Positions 24,930 to 26,573 of a DNA stretch of 26,573 nucleotides are shown one piece after another. The notes under the pieces were generated by a model that saw only the letters and a list, made by a program, of their open reading frames with translations, searched no databases and was not told where the DNA came from. Source of the DNA: a virus; the IMG/VR virus record IMGVR_UViG_3300042458_001013, positions 1 to 26,573 of that record, one strand, 5' to 3'. The first letter of the stretch is position 1, and the number at the start of each line of letters is the position of its first letter. Both the position numbers and the translations under genes were made by a program.

Positions 24930-26573
24930 TTATATTTGTAGTGCCAATGAGAACGGAGTTACTAATGAGAATAGAGATTTACTAAATGTTCTACCCACAA
25001 GAGTACCAGTTGCCTGATTAATACTCAATCCAGTACCAATTCTAAAGTCACCATCCTGATTACCTGATGTGAAGAAGATTCTACCTCCACCCAATTCGGT
25101 AATTTCGTATATTGGATTTGCAACACCACTACCACCCTGATTCGGAGGAAGTGCTTTAAATGTTACCCCACTACCATTATAAGAGTAGTCAATACCAGTT
25201 GCCACAATCAATGAACCAAATGATTCTAATGGTGCCCCAGCTGCTATAAACTCTGCTCTCGTTCTTAAATATCTATTCGTTTCCAAAGTTTCCAATAATT
25301 GGTCTCTAGTCACAGCTATTGCACTTCCATATTGACCATCATAGTACGAAGATGCTGCTCTAATTCCTCTCTCATTTCCACCATATAATAAATCAGTTAC
25401 AGCCGCATCTACAATAAATCCAGTATCACGAGAACAACTTGCCTCATTATATACTAAATATGGGAATGCTCCATTTGTATATCCAATTGCTCTTTGTTTC
25501 AATTCATCTTTACCAGCTTTCAATCTTTCAGCTGCTTGTCTTCTCTTAGTTGATGGTGCTAAGTATGTTAATAAAGTGTTTGCTACAATTTTTTCAGATA
25601 TTCCTCTTGCGAAGTTTATACCATCTATCGTTTGTTTCTTTTGTCCATTATTATCACTATAACTATCCACAATTGCTACTGATGGGAATTTGTAGTAGTA
25701 TGAACCTGCTTCAATACTTCTTTCATTGCCACCATAAACCAAATCAGTTCTAATTGCATCTATGATAAATCCTAAATCTCTACTACAACTTATTTCATTA
25801 TATTTTAAATTACTCCAAGATGCTGATAAGAACGTTATAGTTTCTTTTTGTATTAATTCTTTATTATCTGTCAACAATTTTGCCGTTGTTAATAAAGATG
25901 CCGATGGTACTAAATATGTTGGGTTAGTAATTACCTTTTTAGATAATCTTCCAGCATATCTGATACCAGTAAGAGTTGGGTCTAACTGATTTTGAGTAGA
26001 TGGTACACCTTTATTAATTGCGTTAGAAGGATATAAGTAATAATATTGTCCAGCTATCACACTTCTTTCTTGTCCACCATATAATACATCCGTAGCTGCC
26101 GCATCTATTAGATATCCAACATCTCTTTTACAAGTTGTTTCGTTATAATATACACCACTCCAAGAAGAACTTACATAAGCGATAGTTTCCTCTGCTACAA
26201 ATGATTTGTTCTTTCTTAATAAATCAAATGATGCTGATGCCTCTACTGATGCCGTTACGAATAGTATGTTTTGTGCAATCTTTTGTGCTATTCTACTTGC
26301 GTAGTTTATACCATCAATTGTTTGTCCTAATTGTCCAACACCATCACCATCTCCTTCAATAATTGCCTTAGATGGATATTTGTAATAGAACTCTCCGCTG
26401 AATACACCTCTTTCATTTCCACCATATAATAAATCGGTAGTAACACCATCTAATATATAACCAACATCTCTCTTACACTTATCTTTATCGTACTCAAATG
26501 TACTCCAACTAGCAGTTAAGTAAGCTAGTGTTTCATTTTGTATAAACTCTCTATTTTTTCTCAACAAATTAAC
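24930..26573 (-). CDS. Structural protein with four C-x-RD repeats (5' end outside the window)
   Basis: The frame is open to the right edge (GTT AAT TTG TTG at the border), so the true start lies outside the window. At least 547 codons are visible. Four tandem ~115-residue repeats have the form [EF]-[LF]-I-Q-x-ETIAYL-x-ASW, YNE-x-x-C-x-RD-x-G-[YF]-x-[ILV]-DA, TDLLYGGNERS, YYY-x-[YF]-PS-x-AI and QTIDGINYA-x-x-[IL]-x-x-KI. Their motif Cys are spaced 115, 115 and 117 residues apart. The last ~90 residues carry EITELGGGRIFFTSGNQDGDFRIG, a C-terminal signature I recall from large cyanophage and uncultured-phage structural proteins. It lies upstream of the fibre block and is probably a baseplate- or fibre-associated protein. 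The number of repeats in the full protein cannot be known here. Confidence 0.8.
   Translation of the reverse strand, partial: VNLLRKNREFIQNETLAYLTASWSTFEYDKDKCKRDVGYILDGVTTDLLYGGNERGVFSGEFYYKYPSKAIIEGDGDGVGQLGQTIDGINYASRIAQKIAQNILFVTASVEASASFDLLRKNKSFVAEETIAYVSSSWSGVYYNETTCKRDVGYLIDAAATDVLYGGQERSVIAGQYYYLYPSNAINKGVPSTQNQLDPTLTGIRYAGRLSKKVITNPTYLVPSASLLTTAKLLTDNKELIQKETITFLSASWSNLKYNEISCSRDLGFIIDAIRTDLVYGGNERSIEAGSYYYKFPSVAIVDSYSDNNGQKKQTIDGINFARGISEKIVANTLLTYLAPSTKRRQAAERLKAGKDELKQRAIGYTNGAFPYLVYNEASCSRDTGFIVDAAVTDLLYGGNERGIRAASSYYDGQYGSAIAVTRDQLLETLETNRYLRTRAEFIAAGAPLESFGSLIVATGIDYSYNGSGVTFKALPPNQGGSGVANPIYEITELGGGRIFFTSGNQDGDFRIGTGLSINQATGTLVGRTFSKSLFSLVTPFSLALQI
25310..26567 (-). repeat. 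Four tandem ~115-residue C-x-RD-x-G-[YF] / YGG-[NQ]-ER repeats
   Basis: The motif CKRDVGY, CKRDVGY, CSRDLGF, CSRDTGF is followed each time by [IL]-[IV]-DA (DG in the first) and LLYGG-[NQ]-ER. The fourth unit is the most diverged: it keeps the Cys and YGGNER but loses the QTIDGIN segment. A further unit may lie beyond the right edge. Confidence 0.85.

Noticed and set aside
26565-26567. TTG as the start codon of the protein with C-x-RD repeats
   Set aside because: The frame is open to the window edge (Val-Asn-Leu-Leu) and the position lies within a repeat unit, so the real start is outside.

Overview
This window looks like part of the late, structural gene block of a large contractile-tailed bacteriophage (myovirus morphology, class Caudoviricetes). 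Every gene I can support is on the minus strand, so transcription runs from position 26573 towards position 1. Two anchors fix the identity: a tail sheath protein (803-3142) directly upstream of a T4 gp19-type tail tube protein (262-750). A partial T4-like baseplate gene follows at the left edge. I see no integrase, replication gene, tRNA or CRISPR. The DNA is A+T rich and the leaders are A-rich with almost no Shine-Dalgarno sequences. That would suit a Bacteroidota host but does not prove it. The host and phage taxon cannot be fixed from this window.

Layout in the direction of transcription. (1) 24930-26573: an incomplete structural protein with four tandem ~115-residue repeats marked by C-x-RD-x-G-[YF] and YGG-[NQ]-ERS motifs. 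(2) 23987-24904: a 305-aa protein that appears to be a small beta domain with one diverged copy of the same repeat inserted. (3) 13444-23919: a giant 3491-aa fibre with ~22 beta-rich modules, three inserted cupredoxin-like domains and a ~1040-residue Gly-X-Y region. (4) 11404-13427: four small genes, namely a PKD plus BspA/DUF285-like putative adhesin, a tail assembly chaperone-like protein and two small virion-type proteins. (5) 3746-11392: a second giant fibre (2548 aa) with a ~500-residue Gly-X-Y region, eleven FYD-type modules and a self-cleaving Peptidase_S74 chaperone domain. (6) 3287-3691: a small unknown protein. (7) Sheath, tube and partial baseplate gene.

Together the genes encode tail shaft parts and a very elaborate host-recognition apparatus. 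The two giant proteins share an N-terminal module at the same residue position and a related module just after their Gly-X-Y regions, so they look like paralogous fibres whose middles diverged. Every intergenic gap longer than 45 bases carries an ATATTTATA-like motif on the coding strand, usually 20-26 bases before the start codon. This is a good candidate for the phage's late promoter. The most unusual item is a pair of cupredoxin-like domains in the 3491-aa fibre that keep an apparent His-Cys-His-Met type 1 copper ligand set, next to a third copy that has lost all but the Met.
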